Positions 1 to 6,644 of a DNA stretch of 6,680 bases are shown here, one piece after another. The position numbers were made by a program, and so were the translations under genes. The DNA is from an uncultured Oscillospiraceae bacterium (GTDB lineage: Bacteria > Bacillota > Clostridia > Oscillospirales > Acutalibacteraceae). The notes under the pieces were generated by a model. That model was given only the letters and a program-made list of their open reading frames with translations, was not told the DNA's origin and made no database searches. The stretch covers positions 1-6,680 of the forward strand of contig USHL01000076.1 of assembly GCA_900554525.1 (NCBI GenBank), in the 5' to 3' direction. Numbering within the stretch: position 1 is the stretch's first letter; every line of letters begins with the position of its first letter.

Positions 1-494
1 AATTCTTCCCGGCATAAAAGGGAGGCGGCATGCCCGGCGGCGGCTCCGCCCCAAAAATACATTTGATTGCAAAGGCAGGTAAGCGGAAAGGGCGGCAGCA
101 GTCCGAAAGCGACGCTGATAAGGCCGGTGGGGTTTTGCCTCATTCCGAAGGCCGCACCGATATATTTCTGCTCGCAGATGATATGAAATACCTCCTGCCT
201 GAAAAACGGATCGCCGCTGGCTTCGGTTTTCAGTCTTTCAAGCATTTCGGTGAATTTCCGGTTTTGCCCATACAGCGCCTCGCGGCGGGATGTATCTGCC
301 GCGCCGGAGGAATAGCTCTGCCTGAGGGAAAGAAAGCGCTCCTTAAAGCCCTCAAGCTCATGGCAAAAGAATTCGTTCAGCCGTCCGCTTTCGAGCAGCA
401 GCTCGGCGTGCTCTGCGGAAAGGCCGCTGAAAAAAGCGGCAGCATGTTTTGTTTCCTGCGGAGTAATCCTCTCACGGCAGTTCAGATAGTTCAT
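1..494 (-). CDS. Unrecognised protein, 3' part beyond the left edge
   Basis: I do not recognise this gene. It reads without a stop from ATG at 494 down to base 1, giving 164 codons, and the rest lies outside the window. The start has a G-rich ribosome site (GGGGTG, 506-501) with a 6-base spacer. Codon choice (GAG, CTG, GGC, CTT) resembles the operon genes, which favours this strand over the overlapping plus frame. The first 100 or so residues look helical and charged, with alternating Leu/Glu/Phe stretches such as AEHAELLLESGRLNEFF near residues 27-43. The visible end (about 120-160) is rich in Gly, Pro, Phe, Cys and Leu, including GLLPPFPLTCLCNQMYFWGG. That could be a membrane segment or a buried core. 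There is no N-terminal signal peptide. It is divergent from murD and shares its upstream spacer. Sure that it is coding, unsure of everything about function. Confidence 0.72.
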   Translation of the reverse strand, partial: MNYLNCRERITPQETKHAAAFFSGLSAEHAELLLESGRLNEFFCHELEGFKERFLSLRQSYSSGAADTSRREALYGQNRKFTEMLERLKTEASGDPFFRQEVFHIICEQKYIGAAFGMRQNPTGLISVAFGLLPPFPLTCLCNQMYFWGGAAAGHAASLLCREE

Positions 495-536
495 AAATAC
501 CACCCCGATATAATTTTATTCGGCAATTTAAGGAAA

Positions 537-550
537 TATTAAATTTAATA
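537..550. repeat. 14-bp perfect AT palindrome in the divergent spacer
   Basis: TATTAAATTTAATA reads the same on both strands. It lies 4 bases upstream of the -35 box of the murD promoter and inside the spacer shared with the minus-strand gene. It could be an operator for a dimeric regulator or an A/T-rich UP element that helps RNA polymerase. In such AT-rich DNA a chance palindrome of this size is also possible. Confidence 0.35.
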
Positions 551-554
551 AATG

Positions 555-583
555 TTGATATTTTATTTGCCATTAAGTATAAT
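555..583 (+). promoter_or_regulatory. Sigma-A type promoter for the murD operon
   Basis: The -35 box TTGATA (555-560) and the -10 box TATAAT (578-583) are separated by exactly 17 bases. The -10 is a perfect consensus match and the -35 differs at one or two positions. The DNA upstream is A/T-rich. Transcription would be expected to begin around 589-592, close to the coding start. It is the only convincing promoter seen ahead of the six-gene plus-strand operon. No comparably good promoter was found for the divergent minus-strand gene. Confidence 0.75.
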
Positions 584-602
584 AGATAATAGATTTTACA
601 AT

Positions 603-607
603 GGGGG
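603..607 (+). promoter_or_regulatory. Ribosome binding site that sets the murD start at TTG 616
   Basis: Five G residues can pair with the CCUCC core of 16S rRNA, partly through G-U pairs. They lie 8 bases before TTG 616, a normal distance. The ATG at 601 sits upstream of and partly within this run and has no ribosome site of its own. The G-rich sites before the minus-strand gene (GGGGTG) and the last gene (GGGGTGG) show that this style is used locally. Confidence 0.6.
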
Positions 608-615
608 CAATTACA

Positions 616-1995
616 TTGGATTGCAAACAGTTTTTTGAATCGATAAACGGTAAAAGGATAGCTATGTGCGGCATAGGCGTCAGCAATACGCCGCTTATTA
701 TGAACTTTCTTTCAAAAGGAGCGACGGTATATGCCTGTGACCGCCGCAGCCGCGAGCAGATAGGCGCAGTGGCAGATGAAATAGAATCGGCCGGTGCCGA
801 GCTGCGGCTGGGTGAAACCTATCTCGATAATCTTGAGGTTGATATAATTTTCCGCACTCCGGGCATGAATTTCAATCTGCCCGAGCTTGAGGCCGCCCGT
901 AAGAAGGGAATTGCGGTCACCAGTGAAATGGAGGTTTTTTTCGATCTCTGCCCTGCGACTATTTTTGCGGTCACCGGTTCGGACGGAAAAACCACGACTA
1001 CCACGCTTATCGCCGAAATGCTGAAGGCCGAGGGAAAAACGGTTTATATGGGCGGAAATATCGGAAAGCCGCTGCTGCCGGAAATAGAAAATATAAGACC
1101 GGATGATTTCGTTGTGGCGGAGCTTTCCTCTTTTCAGCTGATTTCGATGCGCAAAAGTCCGGATGTCGCCGTGGTCACAAACGTGGCGCCGAATCATCTT
1201 GACATCCACAAGGACATGGACGAATATGTAGAGGCAAAGAAAAACATAATCCTGCACCAGAATGCTTTTTCACGTACTGTGCTGAACCGTGACAATGAAA
1301 TAACCCGCAGCTTCAGGCCGTATGTGCGTGGCCAGTCCCTTTCTTTCAGTATGGAAAGACCGCTCAAGAACGGCGCCTGGCTCGATACCGACGGCACTAT
1401 CCATATGGCCTACCGCGGGATAGACGCGCCTATTATGCACCGCAGCGAGATAACCGTTCTCGGTGACCACAATGTAGAAAACTATCTCGCCGCCATCGCT
1501 GCCGTGTGGGGCTATGTCGGGGTGGATACAATAAAGAAGGTGGCGCACGATTTTACCGGCGTGGAGCACCGCATAGAGCTTGTGCGTGAGCTTGGCGGCG
1601 TTAAGTACTACAACGATTCTATCGCCTCCAGCCCGACGAGAACGATAGCGGCCCTCAAGGCTTTCGACCGTCCCGTACTGCTGATTGCCGGCGGCTACGA
1701 CAAGCATATCCCATTCGAGCCGATGGTGCCTTATATAATCGAAAAGGTAAAAAAACTGTATCTTTGCGGAGCTACGGCAGAAAAGATTGAAAAGAGCGTC
1801 CGGGCAGATGAAAATTATAAGGGGGTTCCCGAAATAATACGGACGGAGGATTTGGCGTCGGCGGTCGCGGCGGCGCATAAAGACGCCGTAAGCGGGGATA
1901 TTGTCGCTCTCAGCCCGGCATGCGCCAGCTTTGACGCCTTCCCGAATTTTGTTGCCCGCGGCAAATATTTCAAGGAGCTGGTTGCGAAGCTGTGA
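616..1995 (+). CDS. murD: UDP-N-acetylmuramoyl-L-alanine--D-glutamate ligase (MurD)
   Basis: Cytoplasmic Mur ligase that uses ATP to add D-glutamate to UDP-MurNAc-L-alanine in peptidoglycan precursor synthesis. With a TTG start it is 459 residues, a normal MurD length, and the N-terminus becomes MDCKQFFESINGKR. Domain 1 carries the nucleotide-fold motif CGIGVSN (about 18-24). The central ATPase domain has the P-loop GSDGKTTTT (about 121-129), AELSSFQL (about 168-175), TNVAPNHLDIH (about 188-198) and the YVEAKK segment, whose first Lys (about 208) matches the carbamylated lysine of the family. GDHNVENYLAA (about 283-293) and VEHRIELV (about 316-323) follow. The C-terminal domain has NDSIASSPTRT and LSPACASFDAFPNF. 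All key motifs are present and the gene looks intact. It is first in the operon, and its TGA overlaps the next start by 4 bases (GTGA). ATG 601 would add five residues but lacks a ribosome site. Confidence 0.96.
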   Translation: MDCKQFFESINGKRIAMCGIGVSNTPLIMNFLSKGATVYACDRRSREQIGAVADEIESAGAELRLGETYLDNLEVDIIFRTPGMNFNLPELEAARKKGIAVTSEMEVFFDLCPATIFAVTGSDGKTTTTTLIAEMLKAEGKTVYMGGNIGKPLLPEIENIRPDDFVVAELSSFQLISMRKSPDVAVVTNVAPNHLDIHKDMDEYVEAKKNIILHQNAFSRTVLNRDNEITRSFRPYVRGQSLSFSMERPLKNGAWLDTDGTIHMAYRGIDAPIMHRSEITVLGDHNVENYLAAIAAVWGYVGVDTIKKVAHDFTGVEHRIELVRELGGVKYYNDSIASSPTRTIAALKAFDRPVLLIAGGYDKHIPFEPMVPYIIEKVKKLYLCGATAEKIEKSVRADENYKGVPEIIRTEDLASAVAAAHKDAVSGDIVALSPACASFDAFPNFVARGKYFKELVAKL

Positions 1996-3008
1996 ATGAT
2001 CTTAAAAAGCTTTTGTTTGCGCTTTCCTCAGCTGACGCGGCGGGCTGTGTCTCCGATGCGTCGGCGCTGGCTGAAAAGCTGCTGTCAGAATACTGTAAAC
2101 CTGAAAAAACGGCAGGACTCGGCTGTATAGCCCGCTTTAAGGGCGAAAGCGATTATACTGTAATGATAGATGCGCATATCGACCAGGTTGCTATGACGGT
2201 CACCGATATTGACGAAGAGGGCTTTCTGACCGTTGCAAAAGCGGGAGGAATTGATATCCGTTCTTTGCCGGCGCGCTCCGTGACGGTGCATGGCCGGCGT
2301 AAGCTTACGGCTGTTTTTTGCAGCACACCGCCTCATCTCGCCGGAGGAGAGGTCAAATATGACGATATTTCCAAAATAAAGCTTGATACCGGTCTTGGGC
2401 CGTCGGCGCGCGACGCTGTCTCGGTCGGGGATATTGTTACATTTTCGGAAAATCCTTTTAAACTGTCGGGCGGCAGGGTAGCCGGCAGATCGTTTGACGA
2501 CCGCGCGGGGGCAGCGGTGATAATTGCGCTTGCCGAGCGGTTTTCGGCAGAAAAGCTGCCCTGTAACGTTGCGCTTGTTTTGAGCGACGGCGAGGAGCTT
2601 GGTCTGCGCGGGGTGCGCCCCGCGGCCTACACTGTCAGCCCCGACGAGGCGATAGCGGTTGACGTCAGCTTCGGCGACGGCATCGGCATCGACCCGGAAG
2701 AGTGCGGGAAGTTAGGCGGCGGCGCTATGATAGGCGCGGCTCCGGGTCTTGACAGGTCGCTGACCGATACTCTTACAGCGGTGGCAAAAGAGAAAAACAT
2801 ACCGTTTCAGATAGAGGCGATGGGCTCTTCAACCGGCACCGATGCCGATATGATAGCCGTGTCGCGCGGCGGGGTGAAGACATGCACCGTCTCAATACCG
2901 CTCCGCAATATGCATTCAGAGTCTGAGGTACTGGACCTTTCAGATTTAAAGGCCGTCACCGACCTTCTTTATAATTATGTTATGGCGGGAGGTCTTAATA
3001 ATGCTTGA
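1992..3008 (+). CDS. M42 family metallo-aminopeptidase (first copy)
   Basis: Predicted cytoplasmic di-metal aminopeptidase of the M42/TET/FrvX family, which trims N-terminal residues from peptides. It has 338 residues, typical for the family. Expected metal and catalytic residues are visible: His62 in DAHID, the Asp pair 169-170 in SFDDRAG, Glu201-Glu202 in GEELGLRG, Asp224 in AVDVS, and His308 in RNMHSESE. TGTDADMIAVSRGGV (about 281-295) is a family signature. The N-terminus is unusual: the common GVSG-E pattern is replaced by AAGCVSDAS. The start is GTG inside the murD stop (GTGA). The only AAGGAG is 14 bases upstream, so translation probably depends on coupling to murD. Annotation as 'endoglucanase' or 'CelM', sometimes given to M42 proteins, would be wrong. 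Substrate preference cannot be read from the sequence. Confidence 0.92.
   Translation: MNDLKKLLFALSSADAAGCVSDASALAEKLLSEYCKPEKTAGLGCIARFKGESDYTVMIDAHIDQVAMTVTDIDEEGFLTVAKAGGIDIRSLPARSVTVHGRRKLTAVFCSTPPHLAGGEVKYDDISKIKLDTGLGPSARDAVSVGDIVTFSENPFKLSGGRVAGRSFDDRAGAAVIIALAERFSAEKLPCNVALVLSDGEELGLRGVRPAAYTVSPDEAIAVDVSFGDGIGIDPEECGKLGGGAMIGAAPGLDRSLTDTLTAVAKEKNIPFQIEAMGSSTGTDADMIAVSRGGVKTCTVSIPLRNMHSESEVLDLSDLKAVTDLLYNYVMAGGLNNA
2987..2992 (+). promoter_or_regulatory. Ribosome binding site that sets the second M42 start at ATG 3001
   Basis: GGGAGG lies 8 bases before ATG 3001, the best ribosome site in the window. It falls after the upstream in-frame ATG at 2977, which has nothing similar ahead of it. 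This supports the shorter protein, starting MLETLKRLCGLDAVSGDE as in other M42 enzymes. Confidence 0.8.
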
Positions 3009-4011
3009 AACTCTTAAACGGCTCTGCGGGCTTGACGCCGTATCGGGCGACGAGTCGGCGGTAAGGGATTATATAATTTCCGAGATAAAGGATTTCTGTG
3101 AATATGAGACTGACCCGCTCGGCAATCTGATAGTTTTCAAAAAGGGAAAAAAACGCCCGGAGATGAAGCTGCTGGTCGATGCGCATATGGACGAGGTCGG
3201 CCTGATTGTTACGAATATAACCGATTCGGGCTTTCTGAAATTTAAGACGGTCGGCGGAATCGATACCGCGGTGCTTATGCTTCGGCGCGTGCGGATAAAA
3301 GGCGAAATAAACGGGGTAATCTGCGGCAAGCCGGTACACCTGCTTTCGGCGGAAGAAAAGAAAAAGCTTCCGAAGCCGGATACGCTTTATATAGATATCG
3401 GCGCCGAAACAAAGGAACAGGCCGAGAAGCTGGTGCGGATAGGCGACCGCGCCGTCATTGCCGGTGAGTTTGAAAGCTTGGGCGGCAGGATAAAATCCAA
3501 GGCGCTTGACGACCGCATAGGCTGTGCCGTGCTGACAGAGCTTTTGAAACGCGACAGTAAGTACGATTTCCACGCTTCATTTTCTGTGCAGGAGGAAATC
3601 GGCCTGCGCGGCGCAAAAACTGCGGCATATACCGTAAACCCACAGGCTGCTCTGGTGCTTGAGGCGACTACCGCCGCGGATATCGCCGGAACCGAGCCGT
3701 CGGCACGTGTATGTGTGCTGGGGAAAGGCCCTGCCGTTTCGTTTATGGATAATTCTACGGTTTATGACCGCGCGTTTTATAACGCGGCGCTTGAAAGCGG
3801 GATAAAATGTCAGCCCAAGTCGGCGGTGGCAGGCGGAAATAACTCAGGCGCGGTGCATCTCAGCCGCGGCGGGGTAAGGACGCTTGCGATCTCGGCGCCC
3901 TGCAGGTATATTCATTCGGCGGGCAGCATAGCCGACACGGAGGATATAAAAAATATGGCCGCGCTTGCCGAATATATGATAAACGGCATCTGCTCAGGCA
4001 GCATCAAATGA
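3001..4011 (+). CDS. M42 family metallo-aminopeptidase (second copy)
   Basis: Second cytoplasmic M42 aminopeptidase, 336 residues, paralogous to the gene just upstream and overlapping it by 8 bases. It is closer to the family standard. It has the N-terminal LDAVSGDE (about 11-18), His62 in DAHMDE, the Asp pair 170-171 in ALDDRIG, Glu198-Glu199 in QEEIGLRGA, and His305 in RYIHSAGS. The third metal position is Glu221 in LEATTAADIAG, whereas the first copy has Asp there. This LE-TTAAD form is common in clostridial M42 proteins. The loop VAGGNNSGAVHLSRGGV replaces the TGTDAD form of the first copy. M42 enzymes usually form large tetrahedral dodecamers, so the two products could assemble separately or together, which the sequence cannot decide. 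The divergence suggests different substrate preferences. Confidence 0.94.
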   Translation: MLETLKRLCGLDAVSGDESAVRDYIISEIKDFCEYETDPLGNLIVFKKGKKRPEMKLLVDAHMDEVGLIVTNITDSGFLKFKTVGGIDTAVLMLRRVRIKGEINGVICGKPVHLLSAEEKKKLPKPDTLYIDIGAETKEQAEKLVRIGDRAVIAGEFESLGGRIKSKALDDRIGCAVLTELLKRDSKYDFHASFSVQEEIGLRGAKTAAYTVNPQAALVLEATTAADIAGTEPSARVCVLGKGPAVSFMDNSTVYDRAFYNAALESGIKCQPKSAVAGGNNSGAVHLSRGGVRTLAISAPCRYIHSAGSIADTEDIKNMAALAEYMINGICSGSIK

Positions 4012-4682
4012 TAAGTCTTGTATCAAAGCTCCCCGAAATCACGGAACCGAACGCCGAATATTTTAAAATAAAGGCGCTTTTCGATATGTATGCGGGCGCT
4101 GCGCTGTTCTGGCGGCAGAGCGGCGGGAGCTTTATTTCGTTGTCCGACGGGCATATGAATATTTTTGCTGAAAACTCCGACAGGGCGGAGTTGCGTGAAT
4201 TTGTCGGTATGCTGTCTCCCGAAAGCATTTTCAGCGATTGTGAGACGCTCTGCGCAATAGACCGCCGACCGAATGAACGGGTGACGGTAATGCTTTGCAG
4301 TGAGACAGTAACATCGGAAATTCAGTCGGACAGCCTTTCCAGCCGTGAAATATATGAGCTTCTTTCAGCCGGGGGTCTTGAACTTCCTGAATATCCGTTT
4401 TTCGCTGTTGACTTCTGCCGTCGGCTTAATCACGGCGGAGCCTCATATTTCGCCCTAGGCGGCAAATGCGCCGCGGTGAGCTTTAATACGGGAGCCTTTG
4501 CGCTGATAAACGGTATAGCAAGCAGAGAAAAGGGCTTCGGCAGCAAAGCGCTTAAGGGGATAATCTCTGCAAACCGGGGCAGAAAAATACTTGTCTGCTG
4601 CCGTGAGGAGCTTGAGGGATTTTATTTAAAAAACGGATTTGAAAAACTCTACTATGCGGGTTATTGGGTGAAAAATAAATGA
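4008..4682 (+). CDS. GNAT-family N-acetyltransferase (putative)
   Basis: A 224-residue protein whose C-terminal part looks like a GNAT acyl-CoA-dependent acetyltransferase. REKGFGSKAL (about 173-182) matches the acetyl-CoA-binding R/Q-x-x-G-x-G/A loop followed by a helix, and FYLKNGF (about 205-211) matches the usual C-terminal 'FY-x-x-x-GF' strand. The first 130 or so residues are not diagnostic and resemble the degenerate N-terminal half seen in some clostridial GNAT proteins. The acceptor (amino acid, peptide, small amine or protein) is unknown. It overlaps the second M42 gene by ATGA (4008-4011). Only a weak CAGG lies upstream, so translation probably follows from the M42 gene. No signal peptide or membrane segment is visible. 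The call rests on two short motifs, so the family is fairly likely and the function open. Confidence 0.75.
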   Translation: MISLVSKLPEITEPNAEYFKIKALFDMYAGAALFWRQSGGSFISLSDGHMNIFAENSDRAELREFVGMLSPESIFSDCETLCAIDRRPNERVTVMLCSETVTSEIQSDSLSSREIYELLSAGGLELPEYPFFAVDFCRRLNHGGASYFALGGKCAAVSFNTGAFALINGIASREKGFGSKALKGIISANRGRKILVCCREELEGFYLKNGFEKLYYAGYWVKNK

Positions 4683-5974
4683 ATATCAAAAAATTCTTTA
4701 ATATAGATGACCGTCTGCTGGCGGCCGATAAAAATGTGCTTGAGCTTTGCAGGGACCGCTTTGCGGAAATAGAAGAGGTGACCGAGCATAACCAGCTGAA
4801 GGTGCTTTCGGCGTTTATTAAAAATGAAGTCAGCGAATCGGCGATGGCCGGCTCGACCGGCTATGGCTATGACGACCGCGGGCGGGAAATACTTGAACGT
4901 GTAATGGCCGACGTTATGGGGGCCGAGGATGCGCTTATGCGCCATAATTTTGTTTCCGGGACCCACACGCTGACAGTAGCGCTTTTCGGTATCCTTCGCC
5001 CGGGTGACAAGGTGCTTTGCCTTACCGGCACTCCGTATGATACTATACATGGAGTATTCGGAATCGGCGGCAGGTCAGACGGCTCGCTTGCCGAATTCGG
5101 CGTGAAATATAATGAAGTGGCGCTTAAATCCGACGGCACTCCCGATATTGCCGGAATATCCTCAAGACTGGTCGGCGGAAAGTATAAAATGGCTTATATA
5201 CAGCGTTCCCGCGGATATAGCACCCGCCAAAGCCTTACGATAGACGATATCGAACTGCTTTGCAAAACTGTTAGGGAAAGCTCACCCGAAACGGTTATTA
5301 TGGTAGACAATTGCTACGGTGAGTTTACCGAAACCAGGGAGCCATGCGACGTCGGTGCGGATATAGCTGCCGGCTCGCTCATAAAAAATCCGGGCGGCGG
5401 TATAGCACCGACAGGCGGGTATATAGCCGGCAAAAAGGAGCTTATTGAAAAATGCGCTTGCAGGCTTACCTGTCCCGGGGTCGGCCGTGAGGTCGGAGCA
5501 ACGCTCGGGCACAGCCGCGAGCTTTATATGGGGCTGTTTTCGGCGCCGCATGTCGTCGGGGAGGCGCTGAAAACAGCGGTTTACGCCTCGGCGCTGTTTG
5601 AAAGCCTCGGCTTTCCCGTTACTCCCCGTTATGACGAAAAGCGCGGAGATATAATCCAATGCGTGACCCTCGGGTCGGAAGAGGGGCTTATAGCGTTCTG
5701 CCGCGGAATGCAGAGCGGCGCTCCGGTAGATTCCTTCGTTTCTCCTGAGCCGTGGGATATGCCAGGCTATGATGACCCCGTGATTATGGCGGCCGGAGCC
5801 TTTACACTCGGCGCTTCCATTGAACTTTCGGCTGACGGACCTCTCCGCGAGCCGTATGCCGCCTGGATGCAGGGAGGACTTAATTTTCACAGCGCCAAAG
5901 CCGGAGTTCTTCTGGCAGCTCAGAAAATGCTTGAAGCCGGCAGGCTTAATCTGAGGGACGGGGTGGAAAAATGA
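4679..5974 (+). CDS. PLP-dependent methionine gamma-lyase family / 'aluminium resistance' protein
   Basis: A 431-residue fold-type I pyridoxal-phosphate enzyme of the PF06838 group (B. subtilis YnbB-like). Visible features are ESAMAGSTGYGYDDRGRE (about 53-70), the cofactor-side loop SGTHTL (93-98), IMVDNCYGEF (207-216) with Asp210 expected to contact the PLP nitrogen, and SLIKNPGGGIAPTGGYIAG (233-251) with Lys236 as the likely Schiff-base lysine. Length is normal and the gene seems intact. The names 'methionine gamma-lyase' and 'aluminium resistance' are inherited from database practice. The true reaction of this family is not settled, although carbon-sulfur or related lyase chemistry on an amino acid is plausible. 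It overlaps the GNAT gene by ATGA, with GGTGA 7 bases before the start. The family's frequent partners miaA and hfq are not in this window. Confidence 0.93.
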   Translation: MNIKKFFNIDDRLLAADKNVLELCRDRFAEIEEVTEHNQLKVLSAFIKNEVSESAMAGSTGYGYDDRGREILERVMADVMGAEDALMRHNFVSGTHTLTVALFGILRPGDKVLCLTGTPYDTIHGVFGIGGRSDGSLAEFGVKYNEVALKSDGTPDIAGISSRLVGGKYKMAYIQRSRGYSTRQSLTIDDIELLCKTVRESSPETVIMVDNCYGEFTETREPCDVGADIAAGSLIKNPGGGIAPTGGYIAGKKELIEKCACRLTCPGVGREVGATLGHSRELYMGLFSAPHVVGEALKTAVYASALFESLGFPVTPRYDEKRGDIIQCVTLGSEEGLIAFCRGMQSGAPVDSFVSPEPWDMPGYDDPVIMAAGAFTLGASIELSADGPLREPYAAWMQGGLNFHSAKAGVLLAAQKMLEAGRLNLRDGVEK

Positions 5975-6642
5975 AAAAGGTTTTTGCGGGTGAGGTCTAT
6001 GAGGTAATGCCTCTTTCCGGCGGAATAATTTTTTCCTACTGCAAGGATACGCTCGAGGATAATAATGTTGTCGTCGCTTATAAAATGATTTCATTTGAAA
6101 ACGGAAAGTTTACGGATGTCGCGAAAAATATCTATCTGATTACTAAATTCGGCACCGGCTATAAGGCGGTAGCGGCGCTTTGCGATAACTATATCACCGT
6201 CAGGTCGATAGTTCTGCCGAACGGTAAGGTTTTTCTGCTTGACCGTGACGGAACCGCAAGGCTTATTGATAACAGCGCACTGCCGGTCTGGACGGGCGAG
6301 CTTAAATACCGCGGCTACAACGCGTCGGATATTGTGATGTATAAAAATGCGCTTTGGGCGAGCTATGCCGAATGTAACGTGCTGCTGCGCTATAATCTTG
6401 CCACCATGCGGGAGGAGCTGCGCATCGGCGGAGCGAAATCTCCTTTTGATAAGCCGAGGAGCCTTTTCATCGAAGGAGACAACGTGATGGTCAGCAATTA
6501 CGGGTCTTCAAAATTGGTACAGGTCAATTTAAACTCTTATACGGTTTTTGAGTATGAGAGCTTCCCCGAGCCGGTACGTCAGTATGTGCGGTCGGGCGAT
6601 TACCGCTTTGCCGTTTTGAACAGCGGACTTTATCTTATATAA
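5971..6642 (+). CDS. Uncharacterised protein, possible small beta-propeller
   Basis: I do not recognise this 223-residue protein. It has no signal peptide or transmembrane segment, so it is probably cytoplasmic. From about residue 75 on it is dominated by short beta strands in a loosely repeating pattern: VLPNGKVFLLDRDGTARLI (about 81-99), IVMYKNALWASY and LLRYNLATMREEL (about 121-150), SLFIEGDNVMVSNYGSSK (about 164-181) with LVQVNLNSYTVFEY, and YRFAVLNSGLYLI at the end. These resemble NHL/SMP-30-type propeller blades, but 223 residues allow only four to five blades, fewer than a normal closed propeller. No catalytic motif stands out. It overlaps the PLP-enzyme gene by ATGA and has GGGGTGG (5960-5966) 4 bases before its ATG, so it is surely translated with the operon. 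It is the last gene before the palindrome. Confidence is high that it is a gene and low for the fold. Confidence 0.85.
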   Translation: MKKVFAGEVYEVMPLSGGIIFSYCKDTLEDNNVVVAYKMISFENGKFTDVAKNIYLITKFGTGYKAVAALCDNYITVRSIVLPNGKVFLLDRDGTARLIDNSALPVWTGELKYRGYNASDIVMYKNALWASYAECNVLLRYNLATMREELRIGGAKSPFDKPRSLFIEGDNVMVSNYGSSKLVQVNLNSYTVFEYESFPEPVRQYVRSGDYRFAVLNSGLYLI

Positions 6643-6644
6643 TT

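Noticed and set aside
30..542. Plus-strand open frame of 170 codons with a GGGAGG-like site ahead of its ATG
   Set aside because: It overlaps the better minus-strand gene, its tail runs through the AT-rich spacer and the ribosome site of that gene, and codon choice fits the minus strand. Its protein resembles no family.
601..615. ATG 601 as murD start
   Set aside because: No ribosome site, too close to the predicted transcript start, and the five added residues are not expected in the family. It is kept only as an alternative.
1270..1878. Minus-strand open frame of 202 codons inside murD
   Set aside because: It lies antisense to the conserved MurD central and C-terminal motifs, with no credible protein similarity.
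2977..3000. ATG 2977 as start of the second M42 gene
   Set aside because: The strong GGGAGG lies downstream of it, and the extra MLWREVLI is absent from the usual M42 N-terminus.
1992..4011. Reading the M42 genes as cellulases/endoglucanases (CelM)
   Set aside because: The di-metal peptidase residues (DAHID/DAHMDE, DDR, EE, final His) are all present. The glucanase name is a known annotation habit for this family.
5282..6094. Long minus-strand open frame of 270 codons
   Set aside because: It is antisense to the PLP-enzyme gene and the last gene, both clearly coding. The protein is rich in Arg/His/Cys with no recognisable motif, typical of a shadow frame.
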